From Chloroflexota bacterium (lineage in GTDB: Bacteria > Chloroflexota > Limnocylindria > QHBO01): a stretch of 32,037 nucleotides of DNA. The position numbers and the translations under genes were made by a program. The notes under the pieces were generated by a model that made no database searches, was not told where the DNA came from, and was given only the letters and a program-made list of their open reading frames with translations. Numbering within the stretch: the stretch's first letter is position 1; each line of letters opens with the position of its first letter. The DNA lies in assembly GCA_005879775.1 (NCBI GenBank), contig VBJX01000023.1, positions 1 through 32,037 of the forward strand. The letters run 5' to 3'. Of this stretch, positions 21,960 through 30,655 are shown one piece after another.

Positions 21960-23000
21960 TCAGGCGAGCTTGATCGCCGGACGGACGACGCCGACGCTGA
22001 CCCCGCGCGGATCGACGATCGGCGGCGCTGCGTAGGCCGACAGCCCCTCGAGAGCCGCGGCATCCAGGATGCCGAGCTGGCGCAGGCTTTCGCACGCGCT
22101 CACGTCGCGCGCGCGATGTGCGCCGTCGCCGTCCTCGATCTTGATCGCCACGCCAGCGGTACCGTGATGGCGCCCGCGCGAAACGGCGAGGAGGCCCAGC
22201 GCCTGCACGCCCTCGGCACCCGCTTTCGAGACGAGCCTCCCCGGCGCGGCTCGCATCAGGGCGGTGTCGAGGCGGCGTCGCTCGCCGGCGACCAGCTCGG
22301 GGTGCGCCATCATCGCGTCGCGAATCCGGGCCAGCGAGGTGCGCAGCGCGGCGTCGGCAACTCCCATGGGATCGGCGAGGCGTGCATAGGCGAGTGCCAG
22401 GCTTCGAAGTGGCATTCCGAAGGTGACCACGCCGCAGCCATCGGTCGCTGTCACGATTGCCGACGCGTCAACGCCGCCGAGCGTGGCAACCGTCTCGAGG
22501 GCAAGCACCTGGATCGGGTGATCGGGCTGCCAGTAGGTCTCGACCGGCCAGCCGGCCGCCTTGGCGTGGAGGGCCATGGCCGCGTGCTTGCCCGAACAAT
22601 TGTGGCGCAGAGGGGTGAGCGGCTCGCCATCGCGGATCAGGCGCTGTGCCGTCTCGGTGTCATAGGGGGGATGCATGCCGCAGGCAAGCACGTCGCGGGT
22701 GAGCCCCCCGGCGCGCAGCACGGCCTGGACCGTCCGCACGTGGCGATCCTCGCCGGAGTGCGAGGCGGCCATCACCGCCAGCGCCTCGACCGGTGCGGGG
22801 AAGTCGTACGCGTCGAAGCGCCCGGAGGCGACGAACGGGGCGAGCTGGAACGGCTTGGCGGAAGAGCGGATGAACGCGAACTCGTCGGGGTCGCCGTAGG
22901 AGGCGATCAGCTCGCCGGATGGGGCAACCACCGCGATCGAGCCACGGTGGCGCGACTCGACACGTTCCCCTCGGGTGACCTCGACGATCAGGCGGGCCAC
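21960..23000 (-). CDS. L-asparaginase II family protein (Asparaginase_II)
   Basis: 346 residues. Family hallmarks: VEVTRGERVESRHRGS at the N-terminus, IRSSAKPFQ, ASHSGE, LRHNCSGKHAAM, DGCGVVTFGMPL and RLVSKAGAEGVQALGLL near the C-terminal third. This serine beta-lactamase/glutaminase-like group hydrolyses asparagine to aspartate and ammonia in the cytoplasm. The start is placed at GTG 23000, 22 nt after the bactofilin stop (23023); the open frame continues upstream into the bactofilin gene and an ATG at 23093 exists, but that extension is Pro/Arg-rich and unlike the family. It is probably co-transcribed with bactofilin. Confidence 0.9.
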   Translation of the reverse strand: MARLIVEVTRGERVESRHRGSIAVVAPSGELIASYGDPDEFAFIRSSAKPFQLAPFVASGRFDAYDFPAPVEALAVMAASHSGEDRHVRTVQAVLRAGGLTRDVLACGMHPPYDTETAQRLIRDGEPLTPLRHNCSGKHAAMALHAKAAGWPVETYWQPDHPIQVLALETVATLGGVDASAIVTATDGCGVVTFGMPLRSLALAYARLADPMGVADAALRTSLARIRDAMMAHPELVAGERRRLDTALMRAAPGRLVSKAGAEGVQALGLLAVSRGRHHGTAGVAIKIEDGDGAHRARDVSACESLRQLGILDAAALEGLSAYAAPPIVDPRGVSVGVVRPAIKLA

Positions 23001-23022
23001 GCCGACGCGTGACCTGGGCGGA

Positions 23023-23652
23023 TCAGGAGCCGCCGGCGGAGCCGGACGCGGGCTGACGGTCGGCGGCGGGCGCGGCCTCGCGCTCCTTGCCACCGAAGAT
23101 GCTCCCCTGGCCGGACTGCGCCGACTGCGATCCCTTGCCCGGGGCAGGGGTGGCAGGCTCGGCGGCCGGTGTCGCCGGAGCAGCGGAAGTTGCGCGACCC
23201 TCGGGGGTCATGATCACCCCGCCCTCGAAGTGGGCGCCCTCACGCACCACGAGGACCTGGGCCTTGACGCTCCCCTTGACGCGTCCGGTGGAGCCGATCT
23301 CGAAGCGGCCACCACAGTTCACGTCGCCCTCATAGTCGCCATTGATGATCACGTTGGCGGCGGTGATGGCGCTGCGCACCTTGGCCTGCGGACTGATGAT
23401 CAGCGTCCCGGAGCACTCGATCTCGCCGTTCGCCTCGCCCTCGATCCGCAGGTCGCGATCGCTGACGTACTTGCCATTGAACCGGGCGTGCGGATCGATC
23501 ACGCTCTCGTTGCCAGGATCGCCGTGGCGATAGTCCATCGAGTTCTGGGCCATCTCGACCTCATTGGGAAAGCTGTCCGGATATAGGCTGCCGACGACGT
23601 CCTCACGCAGCTCGGAGTCTGGCTTGCTGTCTCGCTTCGTACCGAAGACCAC
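23023..23652 (-). CDS. Bactofilin (polymer-forming cytoskeletal protein)
   Basis: 209 residues. The central bactofilin domain (about 50-145) shows repeating short strands of a right-handed beta-helix: FNGKYVSDRDLRIEGEANGEI, LIISPQAKVRSAITAANVIINGDYEGDV (seen as the phrases LRIEGEANGEI and VIINGDYEGDV), and GSVKAQVLVVREGAHFEGGVI. The tail is Ala/Pro/Gly-rich and disordered. Bactofilins self-assemble into membrane-associated filaments that place cell-wall enzymes; the secreted amidase in this window could be one type of client, but that link is speculation. Start GTG 23652 is preceded by AAGGAG at 7 nt, a clear Shine-Dalgarno, and divergent from upp. Confidence 0.93.
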   Translation of the reverse strand: MVFGTKRDSKPDSELREDVVGSLYPDSFPNEVEMAQNSMDYRHGDPGNESVIDPHARFNGKYVSDRDLRIEGEANGEIECSGTLIISPQAKVRSAITAANVIINGDYEGDVNCGGRFEIGSTGRVKGSVKAQVLVVREGAHFEGGVIMTPEGRATSAAPATPAAEPATPAPGKGSQSAQSGQGSIFGGKEREAAPAADRQPASGSAGGS

Positions 23653-23773
23653 TGCTGGGCTCCTTCCTCTGCGTCGCGGGGCAGAAACGCCGGCACATGC
23701 GCGACGAATCGGTGCAGGGACGGATAGCCTAGCAGCACAGCACAATTCGAGGTAGTGGGCACCAGGGGCCGCG

Positions 23774-23779
23774 TAGAAT
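23774..23779 (+). promoter_or_regulatory. Leaderless -10 box of upp
   Basis: TAGAAT ends 9 nt before ATG 23789 without a Shine-Dalgarno. It lies in the 136-nt divergent region shared with bactofilin. Confidence 0.55.
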
Positions 23780-23788
23780 CGGTCGCCG

Positions 23789-24565
23789 ATGGAGCTCGCC
23801 GCGCGCTACCCGAACCTGCATGTCAGCCGCCACCCGCTGGTGCTGCACAAGCTCAGCCTGCTGCGCGATCGGACCACCGAGCCCAAGAAGTTCCGAGAGC
23901 TGGTGCGCGAGCTCTCGTGGCTGCTCGGCTACGAGGCGATGGCCGATCTGACCACCCAGCCGCTGGACGTCGAGACGCCGCTGGAAACGACTGCCGGAGC
24001 GGAGCTGGAGCCCAAGGTGGGCCTCGTGCCGGTCCTGCGCGCGGGGCTGGGCATGGTGGACGCCATGCTCGAGCTGATGCCATCGGCCGAGGTGTGGCAC
24101 ATCGGGCTCTACCGCGACGAGCGCACCCTCAAGCCGGTCGAGTACTACAACAAGCTGCCCGATGCCGCCACGGTGCAGGTCTGCCTCATCCTGGACCCGA
24201 TGCTGGCAACGGGCGGATCGAGCGCGGCGACCGTCGACATCCTCAAGCAGTGGGGCGCTGCCCGCATCAAGCAGGTGAGCCTGATCGCGGCGCCGGAAGG
24301 AGTGGCCACCCTCTCCTCCGCGCATCCCGACGTGGACATCCACGTCGGCGCCGTCGACCGGGCGCTGAACGAGCGCGGCTACATCGTTCCAGGGCTGGGT
24401 GACGCGGGGGACCGCCAGTTCGGCACATTCGCCGGGCCCGCCTCGGAACCCGGACATGCGATCGGCGATGAGGCGGCCGAGGTCGTGCGACGCCTGCAGC
24501 GCAGCCTGGCCGGAGAAGATCGTGGACAAAGCAGTGTCCCGAAGGAACCGCCGCCGGACCGTTGA
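23789..24565 (+). CDS. upp: Uracil phosphoribosyltransferase with C-terminal extension
   Basis: 258 residues. The UPRT fold is complete: NLHVSRHPLVLHKLSLLRD at the start (seen as HPLVLHKLSLLRD), GLVPVLRAGLGMVDAML, the PRPP loop LDPMLATGGSS (135-145), and the uracil-binding ending GYIVPGLGDAGDRQFGT at 198-213. It salvages uracil to UMP. Typical UPRT ends about here; this protein carries 45 more residues, partly helical (EAAEVVRRLQRSLAGED) and then charged and Pro-rich. The last codons overlap a DnaA-box-like sequence at 24521-24529, so the extension may be a late addition from read-through into the intergenic region. Leaderless start. Confidence 0.95.
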   Translation: MELAARYPNLHVSRHPLVLHKLSLLRDRTTEPKKFRELVRELSWLLGYEAMADLTTQPLDVETPLETTAGAELEPKVGLVPVLRAGLGMVDAMLELMPSAEVWHIGLYRDERTLKPVEYYNKLPDAATVQVCLILDPMLATGGSSAATVDILKQWGAARIKQVSLIAAPEGVATLSSAHPDVDIHVGAVDRALNERGYIVPGLGDAGDRQFGTFAGPASEPGHAIGDEAAEVVRRLQRSLAGEDRGQSSVPKEPPPDR

Positions 24566-24710
24566 TGCAATCTCGGGTGCCGTTGGCTGCCCCTTCGGGA
24601 CGACCGAAGGATAGGCGCCGGGCCTCGGGGAGGGCAAGCCCACTTATCCCCGAAGTTCCAAGAAAGCCGGAGAGTTGTCCACAGCTCATCCCCGGATCGG
24701 CTGCGGACAA
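24521..24710. other. Cluster of DnaA-box-like 9-mers
   Basis: Five sequences close to the DnaA box TT(A/G)TCCACA occur within 190 bp: TTGTCCACG (minus, 24529-24521), TTATCCCCG (plus, 24644-24652), TTGTCCACA (plus, 24675-24683, a perfect match to the GC-rich-genome consensus), TCATCCCCG (plus, 24686-24694) and TTGTCCGCA (minus, 24710-24702). The third and fourth are 11 bp apart, one helical turn. No dnaA or dnaN gene and no AT-rich unwinding element are seen, so a DnaA-binding locus such as a titration or reactivation site is as likely as an origin. Confidence 0.4.
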
Positions 24711-24733
24711 TAGTGGCAGTGGGCCTCAGGCAG

Positions 24734-24784
24734 CTAGCAGCAGTCGCCGGGGCAGCAGTCGGGATCGCAACACCCTCGTGGCAT
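24734..24784 (-). CDS. Cysteine-rich 16-residue micropeptide (putative arsenic/metal-binding)
   Basis: A 16-codon ORF on the minus strand encodes MPRGCCDPDCCPGDCC and stops at TAG. Six of the 16 residues are Cys in three vicinal pairs at exact five-residue spacing (CC-DPD-CC-PGD-CC). AAAGGAGGTGA (24801-24791), fully complementary to the 3' tail of bacterial 16S rRNA, ends 6 nt before the ATG, one of the strongest ribosome sites in the window. A perfect TATAAT (24822-24817) and an ArsR-like palindrome (24819-24840) lie just upstream, giving a leader of about 26 nt. Vicinal thiols bind As(III) and soft metals, and CCPGDCC resembles the CCPGCC motif known to bind arsenicals. Function as a chelator, chaperone or leader peptide is inference. 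There is no obvious gene downstream on this strand. Confidence 0.65.
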   Translation of the reverse strand: MPRGCCDPDCCPGDCC

Positions 24785-24816
24785 TCGGTCTCACCTCCTT
24801 TCGTTTGGCAACACCG

Positions 24817-24840
24817 ATTATATTGACATACGTCAATATA
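24817..24840 (-). promoter_or_regulatory. ArsR-type operator overlapping a TATAAT promoter
   Basis: Perfect inverted repeat: TATATTGAC (24819-24827), four central bases, GTCAATATA (24832-24840). TTGAC...GTCAA in an AT-rich context is the usual shape of ArsR/SmtB operators. On the minus strand the consensus -10 TATAAT (24822-24817) overlaps one arm, with TGTCTA-like sequence about 16-17 nt upstream as a weak -35. A bound repressor would therefore block the micropeptide promoter. No gene starts downstream on the plus strand, so the minus-strand micropeptide is the likely target. Confidence 0.65.
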
Positions 24841-24853
24841 GACACCCGACGAT

Positions 24854-24901
24854 AGAGCGGTCGATCAGAGATTAGCCGCTCTGGCTACCCCGCTTCTAAT
24901 C
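24854..24901 (-). terminator. Nested inverted repeats after the GT39-like gene
   Basis: Just beyond the stop of the GT39-like gene are GATTAG (24870-24875) pairing with CTAATC (24896-24901), TAGCC (24873-24877) with GGCTA (24883-24887), and AGAGCGG (24854-24860) with CCGCTCT (24876-24882). These alternative hairpins could end transcription before the operator, but no T tract follows, so the terminator role is tentative. Confidence 0.3.
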
Positions 24902-24905
24902 GCCT

Positions 24906-26462
24906 TCAGCACGGCCCAGCAGGGGCAGTAGCGCGCTCGTTCGGCGGCAGGTGTGTCGGATTCTCCAGGTCATAAACCCACATGCGCGGCGTCTGACAGA
25001 GCAACGGAGCGCGTGGGTCCAGGAAGGCCCGGACCGTGTCCACCCCGCGAAGGTCCGCGGTCACGATGAAGTAGTGGATGCCATCTCGCATCGCCGCCGC
25101 GAGGCGTTGGTCATCCTCACCGTCGATGCCTTGGAGATGAGTGAATTCCCTGTCGCCTGACGTCGGCCATGGCGATACCAGCAGCCCGGAGTAGTACATC
25201 AACGGGAAGCTTTCGTTGTAGCTGTAACCGATCACCGGGTTGCCGCGCCCGAGCCTTTCCCCGATCGCTGCAAAGGTCGGAGCGTCTACCTCGTACGCGT
25301 CACTCGCAGGGAATACGTCGACGGGAACAGTCAGGTACGCGACAGGGCCGGTTGCGAGGAGCGCGGCAAACATCAGCGACGCGATGGCTGGATGCGAGGA
25401 GCGAAACGTCCGAACCGTGGCGCCTGCGAACGCCGCCAGCCCGATCGCGGCCAGGGCGAGAAGTGGCACCTGGTAGTAATCGTGGGTCATGGTGTGCCAC
25501 GTGAAAGCGAGTGACGTCACCAGATATCCCGCGAGGAACCCCGCGACCAGCCGCCAGAGCCTCGGGGTGAGCCAAATACCCACGGCGGCGAGCGGTAAGG
25601 CGGTCCAGCCGACGACGTGGACCACGTTGCGCGCCCAGCCAAGATAGTAGTCCGTCGTCAGCAGCAAGCTGGGGATGACCTTCGCGTGGACCTGCCCCTG
25701 CAGAAACAGGGTCCCGTAGGCAACGGCCGGCAGGGCGACCAGACCGATGAGCGCTGCAAGGCGCCAGCGGCGCTGGCGATCTGACCATATCGATCCGCGT
25801 TCACTGGCCGTGGCGACGACAACGCCGATGATCGGGAGAATGAGGGGTCCAGGCTTGACCAGGGCGGCCAGTCCTGCGAGGACGGCCATGACCAAGAGGT
25901 TCCGGCGGCTCGCGAGGACATCGTTGCGCACGCCGAACCAGGCGGTCGCCACGAGACCCAGCATGGCCAAGCTGTCTGACTGGAAGCTCCGGCTGACGGC
26001 GATTGCGAACGGCGCAAAAAGGAAGTACGCAAGGCCGACGGAAGCTTCCAGCGATCCGACAAGGCGACGGCAAACGTCCCAGAGCAGCGCGCCAGCCATC
26101 AGCCAGGCCAGCGAGGTGAAGATGGCCGACGTCCAGGGCCGCTCAACCCCGCCCGGGAAATACGTGAGCGCGGTCAGCGTCTGCAGGATCGGCGGTTCAA
26201 TAAAGCGTCCTGATCCGGCCTGCAACCAGACCCGCTGCCACTGAGCCAGTGCATCAGGGTGCAGCGCGAACCAGATGGTTCGGGCCGCGTTCGCGGAGTC
26301 ATACTCAAGGGTGGGTCGAAAGGTGTGGGTCCAATCGTGCAGGACGGACATCCGCAGCACCACCCACACGACGGACAGGCCAAGAGCGGCAAGCGCGCCG
26401 ATCGCAGGCGCCGAATTGATCCGGGCCGCGCGGCCGATTTCTTGGCCCCGCGTTATCCGCAT
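24906..26462 (-). CDS. GT39-like polytopic membrane glycosyltransferase
   Basis: 518 residues. About 11 membrane helices between residues 16 and 390 are followed by a soluble C-terminal domain (about 395-518). The first external loop has FRPTLEYDSANAARTIWF, the acidic position expected for the catalytic Asp of GT-C enzymes (ArnT/PMT/GT39 group), which transfer sugars from polyprenyl phosphates outside the membrane. The middle has LFAPFAIAVSRSFQSDSLAMLGLV and GLAALVKPGPLILP, phrases common in these proteins. Acceptor and sugar are unknown. ATG 26462 is chosen because the hydrophobic part starts soon after and GGGAG lies 9 nt upstream; longer starts would run into the arsR promoter. Base composition is visibly less GC-rich than in the flanking genes, hinting at acquisition. 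Confidence 0.82.
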   Translation of the reverse strand: MRITRGQEIGRAARINSAPAIGALAALGLSVVWVVLRMSVLHDWTHTFRPTLEYDSANAARTIWFALHPDALAQWQRVWLQAGSGRFIEPPILQTLTALTYFPGGVERPWTSAIFTSLAWLMAGALLWDVCRRLVGSLEASVGLAYFLFAPFAIAVSRSFQSDSLAMLGLVATAWFGVRNDVLASRRNLLVMAVLAGLAALVKPGPLILPIIGVVVATASERGSIWSDRQRRWRLAALIGLVALPAVAYGTLFLQGQVHAKVIPSLLLTTDYYLGWARNVVHVVGWTALPLAAVGIWLTPRLWRLVAGFLAGYLVTSLAFTWHTMTHDYYQVPLLALAAIGLAAFAGATVRTFRSSHPAIASLMFAALLATGPVAYLTVPVDVFPASDAYEVDAPTFAAIGERLGRGNPVIGYSYNESFPLMYYSGLLVSPWPTSGDREFTHLQGIDGEDDQRLAAAMRDGIHYFIVTADLRGVDTVRAFLDPRAPLLCQTPRMWVYDLENPTHLPPNERATAPAGPC

Positions 26463-26596
26463 GCTGCCCCACTCCCGCCTTCGAGATCGTGCGCGCCGAC
26501 GGCGCCAGTGTAGGGTTTCAGACGTCGGAGGCGCGCAGTGCGGAAAGCTGCCGGGCTCATCATCTATAGAGACGGGTAGATATAGACCTCGGCCGA

Positions 26597-26602
26597 TATA
26601 CT
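26597..26602 (+). promoter_or_regulatory. Leaderless -10 box of arsR
   Basis: TATACT ends 7 nt before ATG 26610. Upstream, ATCTA (26562-26566) and TAGAT (26577-26581) form a short inverted repeat, and ATATAGAC (26580-26587) also occurs next to the 24819 operator (24836-24843), suggesting possible autoregulation. Confidence 0.5.
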
Positions 26603-26609
26603 CAGAGCG

Positions 26610-26903
26610 ATGAAATCGAACGATCCCGACATCCTCCTCCTCTCCGCCCTGGCCGACCCCACCCGTCTGTCCATCGTGAGGCAGCTCGGCACCCAGCCCG
26701 GCGCCGTCTGCGCCTGCGACTTCACCGAGTGCTGCGCCGTCACCCAGCCGACGATCTCGCATCACCTGAAGGTCCTGCGTGACGCGGGGGTCCTCACCAG
26801 CCGGCGAGAGGGGACGAACATCTACTACGAGTTCGCGCCCGGCTTCGTCGAACGCTTCCGGGGGCTGGGGGCGAGCCTCACGGGGTTGGTCCAGCTGGCC
26901 TAG
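26610..26903 (+). CDS. arsR: ArsR-family transcriptional repressor (As(III)-type)
   Basis: 97 residues, a compact winged-helix ArsR/SmtB protein: LSALADPTRLSIVRQL (11-26), recognition helix TQPTISHHLKVLRDAGVL (45-62), beta wing SRREGTNIYYEF (64-75). The alpha-3 sensor segment has Cys34-x-Cys36 and Cys41-Cys42, in VCACDFTECC; paired Cys here bind As(III)/Sb(III) in classical ArsR and release the repressor from DNA. Leaderless start after TATACT, divergent from the GT39-like gene. No arsenic efflux pump or reductase lies beside it. The best operator match in the window is 1.8 kb away at 24819-24840, before the Cys-rich micropeptide. Confidence 0.92.
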   Translation: MKSNDPDILLLSALADPTRLSIVRQLGTQPGAVCACDFTECCAVTQPTISHHLKVLRDAGVLTSRREGTNIYYEFAPGFVERFRGLGASLTGLVQLA

Positions 26904-26941
26904 GGACTATCGGCCGGGGCGAGGGCTACCCCGCGCTGCGG

Positions 26942-26947
26942 TACACT
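26942..26947 (+). promoter_or_regulatory. -10 box of the mdh-gltA unit
   Basis: TACACT at 26942-26947 would start transcription near 26954. The mdh ATG at 26976 is then about 22 nt downstream, preceded by GGGAGG at 4 nt, so this transcript has a normal leader. Confidence 0.5.
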
Positions 26948-26975
26948 CGGATGCGGCTCATCCTTGGGAGGCTCG

Positions 26976-27961
26976 ATGCCCGCGTCGCATGTCACCGTGG
27001 CCGTCACCGGCGCCGCCGGACAGATCGGCTACGCGCTCGTCTTTCGGATCGCGTCCGGCCAGATGTTCGGCCCCGAGACGACCGTTGACCTGCAGCTCCT
27101 GGAGCTTGAAGTCGCGCTTCCGTCCCTCGAGGGGGTCGCCATGGAGCTCGACGACTGCGCCTTCCCGCTGCTGCGGCAGGTGGTGCGTACCGCGAGCCTC
27201 GACGAGGCGTTCGACGGGATCAACTGGGCGCTCCTGGTCGGCGCCGTGCCGCGCAAGGCAGGCATGGAGCGCAAGGATCTGCTGACCGTGAACGGAGGCA
27301 TCTTCACCGAGCAGGGACAGGCCATCGAGCGCAACGGGGCCGATGACGTCCACGTGCTCGTGGTCGGCAACCCGTGCAACACGAACTGCCTGATCGCGGG
27401 CGCCAATGCGCCCCGAGTCCCCCACGAGCGGTGGTTCGCGATGACCATGCTCGACGAGAATCGGGGCAAGGCGCTGCTGGCTCACCGGTCCGGGACGGAG
27501 GTCGCGGGGGTCGGCGACCTGGCGATCTGGGGCAACCACTCGAGCACCCAGTTCCCCGACTTCTACCACGCCACCATCGGTGGGCGACCGGCCCCCGAAG
27601 TGATCGGCGACGAGGCATGGCTGCAGGGCGAGTTCATCACCACCGTTCAGCAGCGGGGCGCTGCCGTGATCGCTGCCCGCGGACAGTCGAGCGCGGCGAG
27701 CGCGGCCAATGCGGTGATCGACACGGTGCGGGAGATCACCCAGCCCAGCGGTCGGGTCTTCAGCGCGGCTATCCCGGCGCCGGCCAGCGGTGGCTACGGA
27801 ATCCCCGAGGGCCTGGTCTTCGGCTACCCGCTGCGTGCTACAGCCCCTGGCCAGGTCGAGATCGTGCCCGGCATCGACCACGGGGAGTGGGCACAGGAGC
27901 GGGTCGATGCAACCTGCAATGAGCTGCTCGAGGAGCGCGAGGCCGTGAAGGAGCTGATCTG

Positions 27962-27962
<1 letters not shown>
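26976..27962 (+). CDS. mdh: Malate dehydrogenase
   Basis: 328 residues, the NAD-dependent cytosolic type of Thermus flavus and Actinomycetota. GAAGQIG (12-18) binds NAD; VPRKAGMER supplies Arg93 and Arg99 of the mobile loop; GNPCNTN follows; Asp160 and Arg163 (LDENR) and His188 (WGNHSS) complete the active site. It interconverts malate and oxaloacetate in the TCA cycle. The usual TRLDHNRA phrase reads TMLDENRG here, with the catalytic Asp and Arg kept. The start at 26976 has GGGAGG upstream; ATG 26964 would place the Shine-Dalgarno inside the gene. It overlaps gltA by one base (TGATG), so the two are translationally coupled. Confidence 0.96.
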
Positions 27963-29269
<1,307 letters not shown>

Positions 29270-29325
29270 GTGCCCTCCCCCGGCCGAGTCGCATTTCTGA
29301 CAGACACGCCCGGTCCCGTTCGGGC

Positions 29326-29332
29326 ATAACTA
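29326..29332 (+). promoter_or_regulatory. Possible -10 box of the MBL-fold gene
   Basis: ATAACT (29326-29331) or TAACTA (29327-29332) ends 7-8 nt before ATG 29340, again with no Shine-Dalgarno. Confidence 0.4.
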
Positions 29333-29339
29333 CCCGGAC

Positions 29340-30119
29340 ATGCGCCTGACCGTCCTGGGCCGCAGCCCGGCCCGCCCCAATCCGGGAGAAGCCTGCGCCG
29401 GCTACGTCCTCGAGGGGGGCAATTCGCGGATCCTGATGGACGTCGGTCCAGGGGTGGTGGCCCAGCTCCTGCGGCGCAACACGCCCGATGAGCTCGACGC
29501 GGTGGTGATCAGCCACATGCACACCGACCACTGCCTGGACCTCGTCACGCTGCGCTACAGCTATCCGTGGATCGACGTGGCCAAGCATCGCCTCACGGTG
29601 ATCGTGCCTCCGGGGTCGATGGGTCAGCTCTCCGAGCTGGCCCTCGGATCGGGCTATGCCAACTTCTTCGACAAGAGCTTCATCTTCGTGGAGCACGACG
29701 GGAAGCGGCCGATCGAAGTGGGTGACCTGCGATTGGAGCCTGAGGAGATGCAGCACTACGTGCGCACCTGGGGCTTCCGGATCACCGCCAAGGGGCCGGG
29801 CGAGGAGGCGAATCGGGTCCTTGCCTACTCGGCTGACAGCGGCCCATGCGAGGCGCTCCCCCGGCTTGCCGACGAGGCCGATCTGTTCCTGTGCGAGGCG
29901 GCGCTGCGCTCGCTTCGGGAGGACGACCCCGAGCCCCAGAGCCGAGGGCATCTGCTTCCGCACGAGGCGGCCGAGACGGCGCTCATCGCGGGCGCGCGCA
30001 GCCTGCTGCTGACCCACATCCCCATGCAGGATGGCGGCGCCTGGGCCCTCGAAGAGGCTCGCGCGGTCTACGACGGGACGGTCGAGATCGCCGAGCCGCT
30101 GCGCACCTACGAGGTCTGA
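29340..30119 (+). CDS. MBL-fold metallo-hydrolase (RNase Z-like group)
   Basis: 259 residues. The signature HMHTDH (His59, His61, Asp63, His64) binds the two-metal centre; further ligands are probably His near 139 (MQHYVRTWGF), Asp in YSADSG near 163 and His in LLTHIP near 224. LTVLGRSPARPNPGEACAGYVLE at the start and ADLFLCEAAL near 180 place it with the RNase Z/PhnP-like branch, which includes tRNA 3'-processing enzymes and phosphodiesterases. It lacks the long exosite arm of RNase Z, so a phosphodiesterase role is as likely. The last 13 nt overlap the convergent membrane-protein gene. Confidence 0.9.
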   Translation: MRLTVLGRSPARPNPGEACAGYVLEGGNSRILMDVGPGVVAQLLRRNTPDELDAVVISHMHTDHCLDLVTLRYSYPWIDVAKHRLTVIVPPGSMGQLSELALGSGYANFFDKSFIFVEHDGKRPIEVGDLRLEPEEMQHYVRTWGFRITAKGPGEEANRVLAYSADSGPCEALPRLADEADLFLCEAALRSLREDDPEPQSRGHLLPHEAAETALIAGARSLLLTHIPMQDGGAWALEEARAVYDGTVEIAEPLRTYEV

Positions 30120-30652
30120 TCGGGGCCCGATACGACCCTGGCGGCGGCGATGTACCGGTCAGCCGACCAGGTGGCGAGCGACCAGATGCCGGCCAGGATG
30201 ACTGACATCCCCAGCAGCACGAGCGCGGCCGCCGGGGCACCCGGGCCGAGCCCGAAGCCCATCGCATAGGCCACCAGCGCCGCGCCCGCGAGCACGATCC
30301 CGATCATGACCGCTCCGATCTTGAGCGCAGTGGTCAGGAACCACGCCAGCGAGTGACCCTGCGCCCGCCCGGTCAGCCACAGGACCGTCGGTCCGGTTGC
30401 CCCGTACATGGCGACGTAGAGCCCCGGAGCGCCGAACAGGTCACCGATTCCCAGCCGCGTCGCCAGGAAGAGCGCCGAGAATAGCCAGGCGGCAAGCAGC
30501 GCACTGCCGGCCCCGATTCCGATCAGCCAGACCAGCAGCAGAGTCGCGGTGCCGCCGGAGAGCCGCTCCACGAGCTCGCCGTCACGACCCTCGACAAGCT
30601 CGGTGGGACCGTCCCCGGGGAGCTCCGGTGGATCGCGTGGCTGCTCGGCCAC
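30107..30652 (-). CDS. Small polytopic membrane protein of unknown function
   Basis: 181 residues with an acidic N-terminal cytoplasmic stretch (1-32, many Glu/Asp/Pro) and about four or five membrane helices (36-62, 74-93, 102-127, 137-160). No conserved motif is recognised. GTG 30652 lies 3 nt after the stop of the cystathionine-synthase-like gene, so the two form an operon; a link to methionine or cysteine transport is conceivable but unproven. There is no Shine-Dalgarno clear enough to exclude a different start. Confidence 0.72.
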   Translation of the reverse strand: MAEQPRDPPELPGDGPTELVEGRDGELVERLSGGTATLLLVWLIGIGAGSALLAAWLFSALFLATRLGIGDLFGAPGLYVAMYGATGPTVLWLTGRAQGHSLAWFLTTALKIGAVMIGIVLAGAALVAYAMGFGLGPGAPAAALVLLGMSVILAGIWSLATWSADRYIAAARVVSGPDQTS

Positions 30653-30655
30653 CGT

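Noticed and set aside
23653..23788. A short coding gene between bactofilin and upp
   Set aside because: No ORF with a ribosome site or leaderless box fits; the region is explained by two divergent promoters.
26463..26765. N-terminal extension of the GT39-like protein to 26765
   Set aside because: The extra 101 residues are hydrophilic, overlap arsR and its promoter antisense, and add nothing to the GT-C fold.
26951..26975. ATG at 26951 as a leaderless start for mdh
   Set aside because: It is out of frame with mdh; the in-frame ATG 26976 has a good Shine-Dalgarno.
29270..29339. Possible terminator after gltA (CCCG...CGGG near 29310-29324)
   Set aside because: Only a 4-bp stem with an 8-nt loop and no T tract.
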